Counted from the first letter of the stretch, positions 20,357-30,301 are shown. The stretch is DNA of 64,000 bases from Thioalkalivibrio thiocyanoxidans ARh2 (GCF_000385215.1 NZ_ARQK01000053.1:23720-87719), one strand, 5' to 3'. Notes: generated from the letters alone by a model not told the origin. Translations and numbers: made by a program.

Positions 20357-20890
20357 ATGAGCGATCAGGGACGAGACAGTGAACGCGAGCGCAGTGGCCC
20401 GCAGGGGACCATGCTGTTCCAGGGCGCGGCCTTGCCCGAGACCGAAGCCGCTGGCGAACACTCGCATACGCCGCCTGGTGGACATCCCGTGCTGGTGGGC
20501 GTGGCCGAACCCTTCCGTCAGCAACGCCTGACCCTCAAACCCGGCAAGCAGTCTGTCGGCCGACAGGGCGACAATGACATCGTGCTGCAGGAAGGCAGTG
20601 TCTCGTCGCAGCACGCCTGGCTGGTCAACGACGGCGGGGCCTGCCGGGTGGTCAACCTGCTCTCGACCAACGGCACCTGGGTCAACGACCACAAGGTCCA
20701 CGAGGCCACGCTGAATGACGGCGACCATGTCCGCTTCGGGCGCGCAGAGTTCATCTTCCGGCGCCGGGACGACGGCTCGGAGGCGGTGCCCGCGCGTGGC
20801 GTGCGGCGGTCTTCGTGGCGCTGGATCGGCGTGGCGGTCGCGATCCTGGTACTCGCCGCGGTCGCTCGCATCCTGCTCGAAAGCACCTGA
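20357..20890 (+). CDS. FHA-domain protein with C-terminal membrane anchor
   Basis: A 177-aa protein with a disordered, charged first 45 residues, an FHA domain at about 60-135 (VGRQGDNDIVL, SSQHAWL, NLLSTNGTWVN) and one membrane helix at about 155-173 (WIGVAVAILVLAAVARILL). FHA domains bind phosphothreonine peptides. It ends 14 bases before a Ser/Thr kinase gene on the same strand, so the kinase or its targets are the likely ligands. The C-terminal anchor places the FHA domain in the cytoplasm at the membrane. The start has GGAGGCCGC upstream. Confidence 0.87.
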   Translation: MSDQGRDSERERSGPQGTMLFQGAALPETEAAGEHSHTPPGGHPVLVGVAEPFRQQRLTLKPGKQSVGRQGDNDIVLQEGSVSSQHAWLVNDGGACRVVNLLSTNGTWVNDHKVHEATLNDGDHVRFGRAEFIFRRRDDGSEAVPARGVRRSSWRWIGVAVAILVLAAVARILLEST

Positions 20891-20904
20891 ACGGGCCGCC
20901 CGGC

Positions 20905-22590
20905 GTGCAGCGGATCGGTCGCTACGACGCAGGCGAGGAAATCGGTCGCGGGGCCATGGCCGTGATCTATCGCGGCTTCGACCCGGAGATTCGCCGCGAG
21001 CTGGCGATCAAGTGCCTGCAGGATGACTACGCCCGGCGGCCCGAGTACCGCCGCCGGTTTGTGGCCGAGGCGCGCGCGGCCGGCACGCTGACCCACCCGG
21101 GGATCGTGACGATCTTCGATGTCGGCGAGTCCGATGATCGCCCGTTCATCGCGATGGAGCTGCTGGACGGGATCACGCTCGCTGCATTTGCCGAGCAGTT
21201 CCGCCCGCTGCTGCTGCGCAACGTGCTGAAGATCGCGATCCAGCTGACCGAGGCACTGGATTACGCCCATCGCAATGGCGTGGTTCATCGCGACATCAAG
21301 CCGGAGAACATCATCGTCACCAGCGCCACGGTGAACATCAAGGTGATGGACTTCGGCATTGCCCAGACCCTGAATGACCCGGCCTGGCGGGCCGACTCCG
21401 ATGGCTACGTCGCCGGCTCGCCCCACTACATGGCGCCCGAGCAGGTGCAGGGCCTGCCCACCGACGCCCGTGCGGACCTCTACTCGGTGGGCGTAGTGCT
21501 GTATGAGCTGCTCACGGGCTCGACACCGTTTCGCGGGCACGAGGTCGAAGGGCTGCTGACCCGAGTCGTGCGCGACCCGGCACCGCCCTTGCGCCCCATT
21601 GTGGGGGATTGTCCGCCCGAGCTGATCGAGCTGGTCGAACGCCTGCTGGAGAAGCAGCCGGAGAAGCGCTACCAGTCAGCCGGGGAGCTGCTGGTGGACC
21701 TGCAACGCCTCGACGAAGAGCGCGTGGAACGCGAACGGGCCGGCGCCGGGAGTCGGGTCATCCCGCTGCGGTGGCGCTGGCCGGCAATCCTCGGAGCGAC
21801 GGTGGCCATCACCCTGACGATCGCCGGAGCCCTGGTACAACACAAGCAGAACGAGGTCATCACGGATCTCGCCTTCGACTACGGGTCCACACTGGCGCAG
21901 ATCATCGCGGTGGAGAGCGCGGAGGACCTGCTGCTGGAAGACACCATTGCCGTACAGGGGCGGCTGCAGGACATGCAGGACAATCGCGAGATCGCGCTGC
22001 TGAGCGTGGCGGATCACCGGGGACGCGTGGTGGCGAGCAGCGACGACGCCTCGCTCGGCAATTCGTTTGAGCCCCTCCCGGACGAACAGTTACTGGCTCG
22101 CCGCGGAGGGCAGGCGATCTGGTCCAGAGAGGACCCGGAGGGGCGCGAGATGATCGTGTTCGAGTCGCCGGTGCGGTTTCAGGAGATGGAGATCGGGCGG
22201 CTGCAGGTAGGGCTCTCGACCCGCTCCCTGCGGGCCGCCAATCAGACGACGTGGCTGGCCCTGACGCTGCTCGCACTGGTCACGCTGCTCGCGGTATCGC
22301 TGGGCGCCTACGTACTCGCGCGCCGCTTGCAGGCACCACTCGACACCCTGCGCGGCGCCCTGGAACAGACTGGTCAGGGCCGGCTGGACACGCGCATCCG
22401 CGCCCGGCGGCGCGATGACTTCGAGCGGGTTTACGCCGCCTACAACGCAATGGCGGACTCGCTGGAGGCGCGCATGAAACAGCGGCCGACAGCCCGACAG
22501 GACCCGTCGGCGCAATCCGACAGCGAACGCACGCTGGTACTGGAGGAGGAGACGGAGTCGTCACGCTCGGAGCGTACCCCACCGGCCTGA
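20905..22590 (+). CDS. Membrane Ser/Thr protein kinase with periplasmic sensor and HAMP domain
   Basis: A 561-aa protein with a PknB-type kinase domain at residues 1-270: Gly loop GRGAMAVIYRG, Lys36 in LAIKCL, HRDIKPEN at 128-135, DFG at 149-151 and APE at 177-179. A membrane helix (292-311), a periplasmic region of about 140 residues, a second helix (450-471) and a HAMP domain (to about 525) follow. This is a eukaryotic-type kinase wired like a chemoreceptor. GTG at 20905 is taken as start. The frame is open 30 codons further into the FHA gene, which it follows as an operon. The sensed signal is unknown. Confidence 0.88.
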   Translation: MQRIGRYDAGEEIGRGAMAVIYRGFDPEIRRELAIKCLQDDYARRPEYRRRFVAEARAAGTLTHPGIVTIFDVGESDDRPFIAMELLDGITLAAFAEQFRPLLLRNVLKIAIQLTEALDYAHRNGVVHRDIKPENIIVTSATVNIKVMDFGIAQTLNDPAWRADSDGYVAGSPHYMAPEQVQGLPTDARADLYSVGVVLYELLTGSTPFRGHEVEGLLTRVVRDPAPPLRPIVGDCPPELIELVERLLEKQPEKRYQSAGELLVDLQRLDEERVERERAGAGSRVIPLRWRWPAILGATVAITLTIAGALVQHKQNEVITDLAFDYGSTLAQIIAVESAEDLLLEDTIAVQGRLQDMQDNREIALLSVADHRGRVVASSDDASLGNSFEPLPDEQLLARRGGQAIWSREDPEGREMIVFESPVRFQEMEIGRLQVGLSTRSLRAANQTTWLALTLLALVTLLAVSLGAYVLARRLQAPLDTLRGALEQTGQGRLDTRIRARRRDDFERVYAAYNAMADSLEARMKQRPTARQDPSAQSDSERTLVLEEETESSRSERTPPA

Positions 22591-22606
22591 GCGAGCGCGG
22601 TCCGGG

Positions 22607-22963
22607 CTACAGGAGCTCGGTGTCGTCGTGCGAATAGGGCGGCGAGCAACTGCACAGGATGTGCAGCGGTTCTTCCCCGGTGTTGCGGATGTTGTGCGGG
22701 GTACCAGGATGGATACAGACGGTATCCCCGACCGTCACCTCGAAGGTCTCCGCCCCGAGCCGCATCTCCCCCCGTCCGCGGGTGATGTGGTAGAGCTCCT
22801 CGGTCTTCGCGTGGCGATGCAGGTGCGTGGTCGCACCCGGTTCCACGATCGCTTCGGCCAGACTCTGGGCCGCATTGCCGTGGCTGTCCGGATGCATCAG
22901 CTCGCGGATCTCGGAGCCGTCCTTGGTGTCATAGGCCGGGATGTCGGCGTAGCGCGTATGCAT
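22607..22963 (-). CDS. Single-domain cupin protein
   Basis: A 118-aa cupin. Metal ligands are visible in HLHRHAKTEELYHITRGRG (H-x3-H-x5-E pattern) and the second motif GDTVCIHPGTPHNIRNTG. Such small cupins may be isomerases, dioxygenases or sensors, and no substrate can be inferred. It starts eight bases after gpmI on the same strand and is probably cotranscribed with it. Its stop faces the kinase gene across 16 bases. Confidence 0.8.
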   Translation of the reverse strand: MHTRYADIPAYDTKDGSEIRELMHPDSHGNAAQSLAEAIVEPGATTHLHRHAKTEELYHITRGRGEMRLGAETFEVTVGDTVCIHPGTPHNIRNTGEEPLHILCSCSPPYSHDDTELL

Positions 22964-22971
22964 CGTCGGCC

Positions 22972-24522
22972 TCAGGCGGGCTCCGGAACTTCCTCGAGCA
23001 ACAGGCTGGCCCCACCCATCGCAGCGGGCTTGGGCACGCCCATCAGCTCCAGCACGGTCGGCGCCACGTCGGCCAGACCACCACCGGTGCGCAGACGCCA
23101 GCGCTGCGAGTCGGTGATCATGCACATCACCGGGTAGATCGTGTGCTGGGTATGCGGATCGCCGGTCACCGGGTCGACGTACTCGTCGCAGTTACCGTGG
23201 TCAGCAGTCACGATCGCGGAATACCCGGCCTCCTTCGCCGCATCCAGCACACGCCCCACCTCGCGGTCGAGAGCCTCTACCGCCTGGATCAACGCCTCGC
23301 GCTTGGCCGTGTGGCCCACCATGTCGCCATTGGCAAAGTTGACCAGGATAAAGCCGTAGCGCCCGCTCTCCATCGCCTGGATGGTCTCGTCGGCCACTTC
23401 GACCGCGCTCATTTCCGGCTGCTCGTCGTAGGTATCCACGGACGGCGAGGGCACCATCACGCGCTGTTCACCAGCGTAGGGCTCCTCCTTGCCGCCATTG
23501 AAGAAGAACGTGACGTGGGCGTACTTCTCGGTCTCCGCACAGTGGAACTGCGGGATGCCGGCAGAGGCGATGGTACTCCCCAGGGTGGTCGAGGGGCGCT
23601 CCGGCGGAAAGGCGATCGGCGACAGAAAGCGCGGATCGTATTCGGTCAGACAGATCTCTGCGACCGGGCGGAAGTCACCACGGTCGAAACCATCGAAGTC
23701 GTCCAGACCCAGCGCGGCGGTCAGCTGGCGCGGCCGATCGTTGCGGAAGTTGAACAGCACACAGACCGCATCCTGGCCGAGCGGGGCCCCGCCATTGATG
23801 ATCCTTGGCTTGATGAACTCGTCATCCTCGCCAGCGGCATAGGCGGCCTCGATCGCCTCGCGCGCCGAACCGGCGGGTTCACCCTCGGCAAAGGCGATTG
23901 CCCGGAAGGCCATTTCGGTGCGATTCCAGCGCTTGTCGCGATCCATCGCGTAATAGCGGCCGCAAACGGTGGCGATGGCACCACCGGCGCTCGCCAGTTC
24001 CTCTTCCAGCGGATCGAGGTAATTGAGCGCGGAGCGCGGGGGCGTATCACGACCGTCGGTGATCATGTGCACCATCGGACGCGCGCCCTCGTGCTGGCAG
24101 ATCTCGACCAGCGCCCGCAGATGGCGGATATGCGAATGCACACCGCCGTCGGAGACAAGCCCGATCAGGTGGAGCGGCAGGTCATTGTTGGCGGCCGCAC
24201 GTGCGGCACTGACCAGGGCATCATTCTCGTAGAAGGAGCCATCGGCGATGGAGTCGTCGATGCGCACGAGATCCTGGTTGATCACAGTACCGGCACCGAG
24301 CGTCAGGTGCCCCACCTCCGAGTTGCCCATTTGCCCATCCGGCAGGCCAACGGCACGACCACAGGCATCCAGCGTGGTGTGGGCATGTGTGGACAGGTAC
24401 TCGTCGAGACGGGGGGTGTTGGCCTCGGCATAGGCATTGTTCACCTTCGAGGGGTTTACACCCACCCCGTCCATGATGAGGAGCAGAACAGGGCGGCGGG
24501 GAGTCGGACGCGGGTCGGCCAT
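22972..24522 (-). CDS. gpmI: 2,3-bisphosphoglycerate-independent phosphoglycerate mutase
   Basis: A 516-aa cytoplasmic enzyme interconverting 3- and 2-phosphoglycerate in glycolysis and gluconeogenesis, with two manganese ions. The first metal site is LLIMDGVGVNP, the phosphorylated Ser is Ser68 in QMGNSEVGH, and the later metal motifs ANGDMVGHT and VTADHGNCDEY are present. Length is normal. It lies about 95 bases from the tatC stop, and the small cupin follows it. Confidence 0.96.
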   Translation of the reverse strand: MADPRPTPRRPVLLLIMDGVGVNPSKVNNAYAEANTPRLDEYLSTHAHTTLDACGRAVGLPDGQMGNSEVGHLTLGAGTVINQDLVRIDDSIADGSFYENDALVSAARAAANNDLPLHLIGLVSDGGVHSHIRHLRALVEICQHEGARPMVHMITDGRDTPPRSALNYLDPLEEELASAGGAIATVCGRYYAMDRDKRWNRTEMAFRAIAFAEGEPAGSAREAIEAAYAAGEDDEFIKPRIINGGAPLGQDAVCVLFNFRNDRPRQLTAALGLDDFDGFDRGDFRPVAEICLTEYDPRFLSPIAFPPERPSTTLGSTIASAGIPQFHCAETEKYAHVTFFFNGGKEEPYAGEQRVMVPSPSVDTYDEQPEMSAVEVADETIQAMESGRYGFILVNFANGDMVGHTAKREALIQAVEALDREVGRVLDAAKEAGYSAIVTADHGNCDEYVDPVTGDPHTQHTIYPVMCMITDSQRWRLRTGGGLADVAPTVLELMGVPKPAAMGGASLLLEEVPEPA

Positions 24523-24617
24523 CGCGGGTTCATTTCCTGGGTCAATGGGTTATCGGGGCATTTTAGCAAGTTCCGATGCGCGTATGGACGCCACAGGGAT
24601 CCCGTCACATTAATCCG

Positions 24618-25808
24618 CTAGCGATAACGGCCCTCGTCATAGTCCTCCTGCGACGGCCCATCCTCATCCGGGACATCGTCACTGGCTGGCTCTTGCGGCT
24701 CGCCACCCTTCGTCGTACCCGTCTCGGGAGCTTCGTCGGTCGGCGCCTGCGCGGACTTGCGGGCATCCCTCTGACGCTGGAGTTCGGCCTGCTCTGCCTC
24801 GATACGATCCAGCTCGGCGTCCATCTCGTCGTCAGTCATTGGGGTATAGCCGGCGCGCGCAGAGGCCGGGGTTTCCCGAGCACCAGCACTGGAGGCTGCC
24901 GCGCCCCCCGTGGCCGCAGCCGCCGAACCCTTGCGGTCGGGGGCGCCGGTCGCACCCTTGCCACCGCCACCGGGACCGCCGCCCGGGTCGTCGGGGCCAT
25001 CGCCCGAATCGTCGCTCAAGTCGTCGGGCTCGTCACCCCCCCGTTCGCGGCGCTCGCGGGCTTTCTTGCGCTCCATGATGCGCGAAAGAACGAGACCGAT
25101 CTCGAACAGCAACCACATCGGCAGTGCCAGCAGTGTCTGCGAGATGATATCGGGCGGGGTGAGCACCATTCCGACCAGGAATACCCCCACGATCACGTAG
25201 GGACGCTTCTTGGCGAGCTTTTCGGGTGTTGTCGCGCCCAGCGAGACCAGCAGAATCGTCGCCACCGGCATCTCGAACGCAATCCCGAACGCGATAAACA
25301 GCATGATCACGAAGGCGAGATAGCGGGAGATATCGGTCATCACCGCTACGCCCTCGGGCGCCGTCGCCGTAAAGAAGGCGAAGATCAGCGGGAAGACCAC
25401 AAAGTAGGCGAAGGCCATGCCGAGGTAAAACAGGATGGTGGATGATGCCACCAGCGGCAGGGCCAGGTTCTTCTCGTGGCTGTACAGCCCCGGAGCGACA
25501 AACGACCAGACCTGGTAGAGCAGATACGGGATGCTGATCACCACCGCCAACAGCAGGACCAGCTTGAACGGAATCAGGAATGGCGCAGCCACGTCGATCG
25601 CGATCATGCTGGTGCCTTCCGGCAGGTGCTGCATCAGCGGATCCGCCAGCCAGGTGTAGATCGGGTTGGCGAACGGGAACAGCACCAGGAACACCACCAG
25701 AATGGCGATGAACATCCTGAGGATGCGGTCACGCAGCTCGATCAGGTGCGTGAGCAGGGTTTCGGTGGCCTCCGGACTCGGTTCGACCTCCGGCTTGGTC
25801 TTGCTCAT
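24618..25808 (-). CDS. tatC: Twin-arginine translocase subunit TatC with a long acidic C-terminal tail
   Basis: The first 250 or so of 396 residues are a normal TatC with six membrane helices: LTHLIELRDRI at the N-terminus, FVAPGLYSHEK and the FGIAFEMPV region are conserved. TatC binds the twin-arginine signal of folded exported proteins. The remaining 140 residues are a low-complexity cytoplasmic tail rich in Asp, Glu, Gly and Ala (GGGPGGGGKG; a predicted coil near DAELDRIEAEQAELQRQR). Most TatC proteins end near 250-260 residues. It overlaps tatB by four bases and is the last gene of the his-tat series. Confidence 0.95.
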   Translation of the reverse strand: MSKTKPEVEPSPEATETLLTHLIELRDRILRMFIAILVVFLVLFPFANPIYTWLADPLMQHLPEGTSMIAIDVAAPFLIPFKLVLLLAVVISIPYLLYQVWSFVAPGLYSHEKNLALPLVASSTILFYLGMAFAYFVVFPLIFAFFTATAPEGVAVMTDISRYLAFVIMLFIAFGIAFEMPVATILLVSLGATTPEKLAKKRPYVIVGVFLVGMVLTPPDIISQTLLALPMWLLFEIGLVLSRIMERKKARERRERGGDEPDDLSDDSGDGPDDPGGGPGGGGKGATGAPDRKGSAAAATGGAAASSAGARETPASARAGYTPMTDDEMDAELDRIEAEQAELQRQRDARKSAQAPTDEAPETGTTKGGEPQEPASDDVPDEDGPSQEDYDEGRYR

Positions 25809-26539
25809 GAGTGCTTGTCGGGGGCCTGGTCGTCGTGGGTGGAATCGCCGGTCTGATCCGGGCCGGCATCCGGACGGTCTGCACCGTCATGCGGGTCACG
25901 CCCCGAGTCGGTGACCGGGGTAGCGTCCACCTTGTCGGTCCGCCGGGGGCGAACCGCCGGCTTCTTGCGTTTCGGTCGCTCACCGTCCGCGGCACGCGCC
26001 TTGCGTTCAGCCGCCAGCGCCGGGTCATCGGTCATCAGGTTGCCGTCCATGCCCGAGCGGGTTGGTACCCGGCGTACCTCGGGCTGCTCGGGCTCGGGCT
26101 CGCCCGTCGCGTCATCGGCATCCTCCGTGCGGCGCGGACGCACAGCCGGCTTCTTCGCCTTCGTTTCCGCCGCCGTGCGCCGGTCGTCCAGGGCACGCAG
26201 GTGGTCCTGCGTCAGCCCCTTGCCCTTGGCGGGTTTCCCTTCGATATCCTCGCGCAGGTCCTTTTCGGTTTCCTCGAGGTCCTCGCGGAGATCCTTCTCG
26301 GTCTCCTCCATCGTGCCCTTGAGCTGACGGATCTCGCGTTCCTGGCTCTTGAGCATCTTGCGCAGCTCTTCGGTCTGCAGCTCCTGCTCGAAGTCCGAGC
26401 GCACGCTGTGCACGAAACGCCGGGTCTTGCCGACCCAGCGCCCGATCTCGCGCGCAAGGCCGGGCAGCCGCTCCGGCCCCACGACCAGCAGCGCGACCAG
26501 CACGATGATGATGATCTCCCAGAAACCGATGTCGAACAT
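25805..26539 (-). CDS. tatB: Sec-independent translocase subunit TatB, extended
   Basis: A 244-aa protein with the N-terminal TatB membrane helix and hinge (MFDIGFWEIIIIVLVALLVV, then GPERLPG), an amphipathic helix, and a coiled coil with a repeated block (ETEKDLREDLEETEKDLRED). The long polar tail contains an imperfect duplication, KKPAVRPRRTEDADDAT and KKPAVRPRRTDKVDAT. TatB with TatC forms the signal-peptide receptor. It is longer than the usual 100-170 residues. It overlaps tatC and follows tatA. Confidence 0.93.
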   Translation of the reverse strand: MFDIGFWEIIIIVLVALLVVGPERLPGLAREIGRWVGKTRRFVHSVRSDFEQELQTEELRKMLKSQEREIRQLKGTMEETEKDLREDLEETEKDLREDIEGKPAKGKGLTQDHLRALDDRRTAAETKAKKPAVRPRRTEDADDATGEPEPEQPEVRRVPTRSGMDGNLMTDDPALAAERKARAADGERPKRKKPAVRPRRTDKVDATPVTDSGRDPHDGADRPDAGPDQTGDSTHDDQAPDKHS

Positions 26540-26583
26540 GCGCTAGCGCCGCCCGAGTCCGGCCATTCCGCGCACGGCGCGGA

Positions 26584-26886
26584 TCAGGATTTCTTGTCCG
26601 ACTGCGAGGTCTCGGTCTCCTGCTCCGAGCTCTTCTTCGCCTCGCCGTCGACTACACGCCCCTTGTCACCGGTCTGATCCTCGACCTCGGGGGCCTCGCC
26701 ATCCTGGCCTTCCGCGTTTTCATCCTGCTTGTTCTCGCCATCCGGGTCCTTGACCGCCTGCCGGAAGTTCTTCAGTGCGGAACCGACGTCGCCGCCCATA
26801 TTGCGCAGCTTCTTCGTGCCGAACAGCAGCACGACGATGAGCAGGATAATAAGAAGTTGCCAGATGCTGATGCCACCAATACCCAT
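26584..26886 (-). CDS. tatA: Sec-independent translocase subunit TatA
   Basis: A 100-aa protein that oligomerises to form the Tat passage. The N-terminus [20 protein letters not shown] is the single membrane helix, followed by [14 protein letters not shown], the conserved hinge and amphipathic helix, and a very acidic tail as expected in a halophile. It lies 44 bases upstream of tatB. AGAGAGTC precedes the ATG. SoxY, encoded 4 kb away, needs this system for export. Confidence 0.95.
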   Translation of the reverse strand: MGIGGISIWQLLIILLIVVLLFGTKKLRNMGGDVGSALKNFRQAVKDPDGENKQDENAEGQDGEAPEVEDQTGDKGRVVDGEAKKSSEQETETSQSDKKS

Positions 26887-26960
26887 GGACTCTCTCCAAG
26901 ATCATTCAACTTTGAGATCAAGCCTGAACGGCGTCAGGCCCATAATCAATACGCAGCGTT

Positions 26961-27338
26961 TTATTTATCGTTTTTATCGGAGCGCTGCCCGCTGGCCCGT
27001 CGCGCGGCCTTTTCCGCGACGCCTGACAGCCCGAAGCGCCGCGCCAGCTCGTCGAGGACGTCGTCGGGGTGTCGGCCCCGGGCCGCGAGGACGACCAGGC
27101 TATGAAACCACAGGTCAGCCATCTCCGACACTAGCGCATCGCTGTCCTCGTTCTTGCCAGCGATAATCGTCTCCGCCGACTCCTCGCCCAGCTTTTTCAG
27201 CATTTCGTCGAGCCCCCGGGCATGGAGCTTCGCCACATAGGACTGCTCCGGGTCGGCCTGGCGACGCTGCTCGATCACTTCGGCCAGTTTGCTCAGGAGC
27301 TCGTCACCTGCCGGTGCCTGTGCCGCACGCCCGGCCAT
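26961..27338 (-). CDS. hisE: Phosphoribosyl-ATP pyrophosphatase HisE
   Basis: A 125-aa single-domain enzyme hydrolysing PR-ATP to PR-AMP, the second step of histidine synthesis. The core [40 protein letters not shown] and [13 protein letters not shown] carries the metal-binding acidic residues of the MazG-like fold. The start ATG overlaps the hisF stop (TGATG), so translation is coupled. No separate hisI is in the window. Confidence 0.94.
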   Translation of the reverse strand: MAGRAAQAPAGDELLSKLAEVIEQRRQADPEQSYVAKLHARGLDEMLKKLGEESAETIIAGKNEDSDALVSEMADLWFHSLVVLAARGRHPDDVLDELARRFGLSGVAEKAARRASGQRSDKNDK

Positions 27339-28129
27339 CAGGCGGCCACTCCGGCGTCATTGGGCCGCACGGGCACGCCCGCCGCGGCCATCGCGTCCTT
27401 GGCCTCGCCCACCGTGTGCTGCCCGAAATGGAAGATGCTCGCCGCCAGCACCGCATCGGCATGCCCCTCGGTCACGCCCTCGACCAGGTGCTGCAGCTCG
27501 CCCACGCCACCGGAGGCGATCACCGGTATGCCTACCGCGTCGCTGACCGCCCGGGTCAGCTCCAGATCGAACCCGATCCGGGTGCCATCTCGATCCATGC
27601 TGGTCAGCAGGATCTCGCCGGCCCCGAGAGACTCCATCCGCTGCGACCACTCGACGACTTCCAGACCGGTCTCCCGGCGCCCGCCGTGGGTAAATACCTC
27701 CCAGCGGGGGGGCTCGCCTTCCGCGCTGACGCGCTTGGCGTCGATCGCGACCACGATGCACTGGCTACCGACCCAGTCGGCCGCCTCGCGCACCAGTTCC
27801 GGGCGGTGCACGGCAGCAGTATTGATCGAGACCTTGTCGGCCCCGGCATTGAGCAGGCGGCGGATGTCCTCGACCGCGCGTACGCCACCGCCGACAGTCA
27901 GCGGGATGAAGACCTCGCGTGCGACAGCCTCGACCACATGCAGGATGGTGTCGCGATCGTCACTCGAGGCCGTGATGTCGAGGAAGGTGATTTCGTCCGC
28001 GCCCTGCGCGTTGTAGCGCCGCGCGATCTCGACCGGGTCGCCGGCGTCGCGGATGCCCACAAAGTTCACGCCCTTGACGACGCGGCCGGCATCGACGTCC
28101 AGGCAGGGGATGATGCGCTTGGCCAGCAT
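27338..28129 (-). CDS. hisF: Imidazole glycerol phosphate synthase cyclase subunit HisF
   Basis: A 263-aa TIM barrel that, with HisH, converts PRFAR and glutamine-derived ammonia to imidazole glycerol phosphate and AICAR. The N-terminus [20 protein letters not shown] contains the first catalytic Asp; the second is in VVAIDAKR. Start at 28129 is chosen by the family N-terminus. The frame remains open for 50 codons upstream, inside hisA. It lies one base from the hisA stop and overlaps hisE. Confidence 0.97.
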   Translation of the reverse strand: MLAKRIIPCLDVDAGRVVKGVNFVGIRDAGDPVEIARRYNAQGADEITFLDITASSDDRDTILHVVEAVAREVFIPLTVGGGVRAVEDIRRLLNAGADKVSINTAAVHRPELVREAADWVGSQCIVVAIDAKRVSAEGEPPRWEVFTHGGRRETGLEVVEWSQRMESLGAGEILLTSMDRDGTRIGFDLELTRAVSDAVGIPVIASGGVGELQHLVEGVTEGHADAVLAASIFHFGQHTVGEAKDAMAAAGVPVRPNDAGVAA

Positions 28130-28130
28130 C

Positions 28131-28862
28131 TCAGCCTCCGGAGGCCGCCTTGCGTGCCTCTTCAAGCGTAAACGCACCCTCGTACAGCGCACGCCCGACG
28201 ATCGCACCGGTGATGCCCTCCTCCTCGTTCTCGGCGAGCTTGCGCAGGTCGTCCAGCGAGCTGATGCCGCCGGAGGCAATCACCGGTACACGCACGTTAC
28301 TCGCAAGGCGAGCGGTGGCCTCCACATTGGGCCCCTTCATCATCCCGTCGCGGGCGATATCGGTATAGACGAAGGCCACCACTCCATCCGCCTCGAAATG
28401 CTGGGCCAGGTCGATCACATCGTGGTGCGACAGCTTCGACCAGCCATCCACCGCCAGCTTGCCGTCCTTCGCGTCCAGCCCCACGATGATGCGCCCGGGA
28501 AACTCCAGGCACAGATCATTGACGAAGTGCGGCGCGCTCACCGCCCGGGTGCCGATGATCACGAACTCCACCCCGGCGTCCAGGTAGGCCTGCACGGTAT
28601 CCTCGTCGCGAACCCCGCCACCGATCTGGATCGGCAGATCGGGGAAGGCCTCGGCGATCGCGTGCACGGCCTCGGCGTTACGCGGATGGCCGGCGAAGGC
28701 GCCATCCAGGTCGACGATGTGCAGGCGCTCGGCCCCGGCATCCACCCAGCGCCGGGCCATCTCCACCGGGTCTTCGCCGAACACAGTGGAATCCTCCATC
28801 TTGCCCTGGCGCAGGCGCACGCACTTGCCTTCCTTCAGATCGATTGCGGGTATGACCAGCAT
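28131..28862 (-). CDS. hisA: ProFAR isomerase HisA
   Basis: A 243-aa TIM-barrel isomerase (ProFAR to PRFAR). It starts [20 protein letters not shown], with the catalytic Asp in AIDLK and the second in YTDIARDG. It lies ten bases after hisH and one base before hisF, as in a tightly packed operon. The start at 28862 matches the family; a 70-codon upstream extension is shadow sequence. Confidence 0.97.
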   Translation of the reverse strand: MLVIPAIDLKEGKCVRLRQGKMEDSTVFGEDPVEMARRWVDAGAERLHIVDLDGAFAGHPRNAEAVHAIAEAFPDLPIQIGGGVRDEDTVQAYLDAGVEFVIIGTRAVSAPHFVNDLCLEFPGRIIVGLDAKDGKLAVDGWSKLSHHDVIDLAQHFEADGVVAFVYTDIARDGMMKGPNVEATARLASNVRVPVIASGGISSLDDLRKLAENEEEGITGAIVGRALYEGAFTLEEARKAASGG

Positions 28863-28872
28863 CTTCGACTCC

Positions 28873-29529
28873 TCACACGGCCCCGGGACCCTCACCGTCC
28901 CAGCGCAGAAAGTTGTGCAACAGGCGCAGCCCGCAGGCGGCGCTCTTCTCCGGGTGGCACTGCATGGTAAACAGCGGACCCCGTGCCAGTGCCGAGGCAA
29001 AGGTCTCGCCATAATCGGTGCGCCCGGCGACATCCGCCTCGTTCTCCGGCAACACGCGATAGCTGTGTACAAAATAGAACCACGGGGTCTCGGGCAAGCC
29101 GTGCCACAAAGGATGATCGCCGGCCGGCAGGACCCGGTTCCACCCCATGTGCGGGATCTTCAGAGGGCGGCCCTCCGGGCCCTCGCGTTCCGGAAAGCGC
29201 GCGACGCGCCCCGGCAGTATGCCCAGAAGATCGACACCCCCGCTCTCCTCGCTGTGCTGCATGAGAATCTGCTGCCCCAGGCAAAGACCGAGAAAAGGCC
29301 GATCCGCGGTCAGCGCGGGCAACAGACGGTCGAGTCCGCGGCTGCCGAGCGCCTGCATCGCATCACCGGCCGCCCCCTGCCCCGGAAAGACCAGGCGGTC
29401 GGCCTCGCGCAGGGTGTCGGGGTCGTCCGTCAGCAGCACGCGCTGGCCGATATCGGCCTCGTGCTCGAGCGCGCGAACCACCGAGTGCAGGTTACCCATG
29501 CCGTAGTCAATGACGGCAATTGTTTCCAT
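28873..29529 (-). CDS. hisH: Imidazole glycerol phosphate synthase glutaminase subunit HisH
   Basis: A 218-aa class I glutamine amidotransferase supplying ammonia to HisF. The nucleophile is in GLCLGQQIL and the His-Glu pair in MQCHPEKS. The N-terminus [17 protein letters not shown] is typical. It lies 28 bases after hisB and ten before hisA. Confidence 0.96.
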   Translation of the reverse strand: METIAVIDYGMGNLHSVVRALEHEADIGQRVLLTDDPDTLREADRLVFPGQGAAGDAMQALGSRGLDRLLPALTADRPFLGLCLGQQILMQHSEESGGVDLLGILPGRVARFPEREGPEGRPLKIPHMGWNRVLPAGDHPLWHGLPETPWFYFVHSYRVLPENEADVAGRTDYGETFASALARGPLFTMQCHPEKSAACGLRLLHNFLRWDGEGPGAV

Positions 29530-29557
29530 GGTGGAGGAATCCCTTCAGTGATTCGCG

Positions 29558-30151
29558 TTAGAGGCTGCCCTTGGTCGATGGAGTCATTCCCTCCGCGCGC
29601 GGGTCACCCTCGGCCGCCATGCGCAGGGCACGCCCGAAGGCCTTGAAGATGGTCTCGGCCACGTGGTGCGCGTTGTCCCCGCGAATGCTGTCGATGTGCA
29701 GCGTCATCCAGGCGTGGTTGACCAGCCCCTGGAAAAACTCGTGGAAGAGATCGACATCGAACTCGCCGATGTGCGAGCGCCGGAAGTCGGCGTGCATCTC
29801 CAGCCCCGGGCGTCCGGAAAAATCGATCACCACCCGTGCCAGGGCCTCGTCCAGGGGCACGTAGGCGTGGCCGTAGCGACGAATGCCCTTCTTGTCCCCC
29901 AGGGCCTTCGCCAGCGCCTGCCCGAGCGTGATGCCGACATCCTCGACCGTGTGATGCGCGTCAATGTGCAGGTCGCCCTGCGCACGCACGGACAGATCGA
30001 CCATGCCATGGCGTGCTACCTGGTCAAGCATGTGATCGAGGAAAGGGACACCCGTTTCCAGTTGGCTCGTGCCCGTGCCGTCGAGATTGATTTCGACGGC
30101 GATCTGGGTCTCCAGGGTGTCGCGGCGGACGCTAGCGGTACGTTCAGTCAT
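29558..30151 (-). CDS. hisB: Imidazoleglycerol-phosphate dehydratase HisB
   Basis: A 197-aa monofunctional dehydratase. The metal-binding motifs [11 protein letters not shown] and [13 protein letters not shown] are present, as is the conserved [13 protein letters not shown]. There is no fused phosphatase domain, unlike E. coli HisB. It opens the hisB-H-A-F-E series that runs on into tatABC. About 100 bases separate it from the soxZ terminator. Confidence 0.97.
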   Translation of the reverse strand: MTERTASVRRDTLETQIAVEINLDGTGTSQLETGVPFLDHMLDQVARHGMVDLSVRAQGDLHIDAHHTVEDVGITLGQALAKALGDKKGIRRYGHAYVPLDEALARVVIDFSGRPGLEMHADFRRSHIGEFDVDLFHEFFQGLVNHAWMTLHIDSIRGDNAHHVAETIFKAFGRALRMAAEGDPRAEGMTPSTKGSL

Positions 30152-30247
30152 GATCCCGATTCAAGGCGGCAAAGTCCCAGTGTAGCAAGGCTGGCCGCGC
30201 CCCGGTACGCACGGCGAACCGCAAGCTCCGTTCGCCATGCGTTGGGT

Positions 30248-30279
30248 AAAAAAAAGCCGGGACCCGAGGGCCCCGGCTG
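30248..30279 (-). terminator. Terminator of the soxYZ operon
   Basis: On the minus strand a GC-rich hairpin (AGCCGGGGCC with its complement GGTCCCGGCT, one mismatch) is followed by eight T. It lies 24 bases beyond the soxZ stop. Confidence 0.92.
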
Positions 30280-30301
30280 GACTTCAGGAAGCAGGGCCTC
30301 C

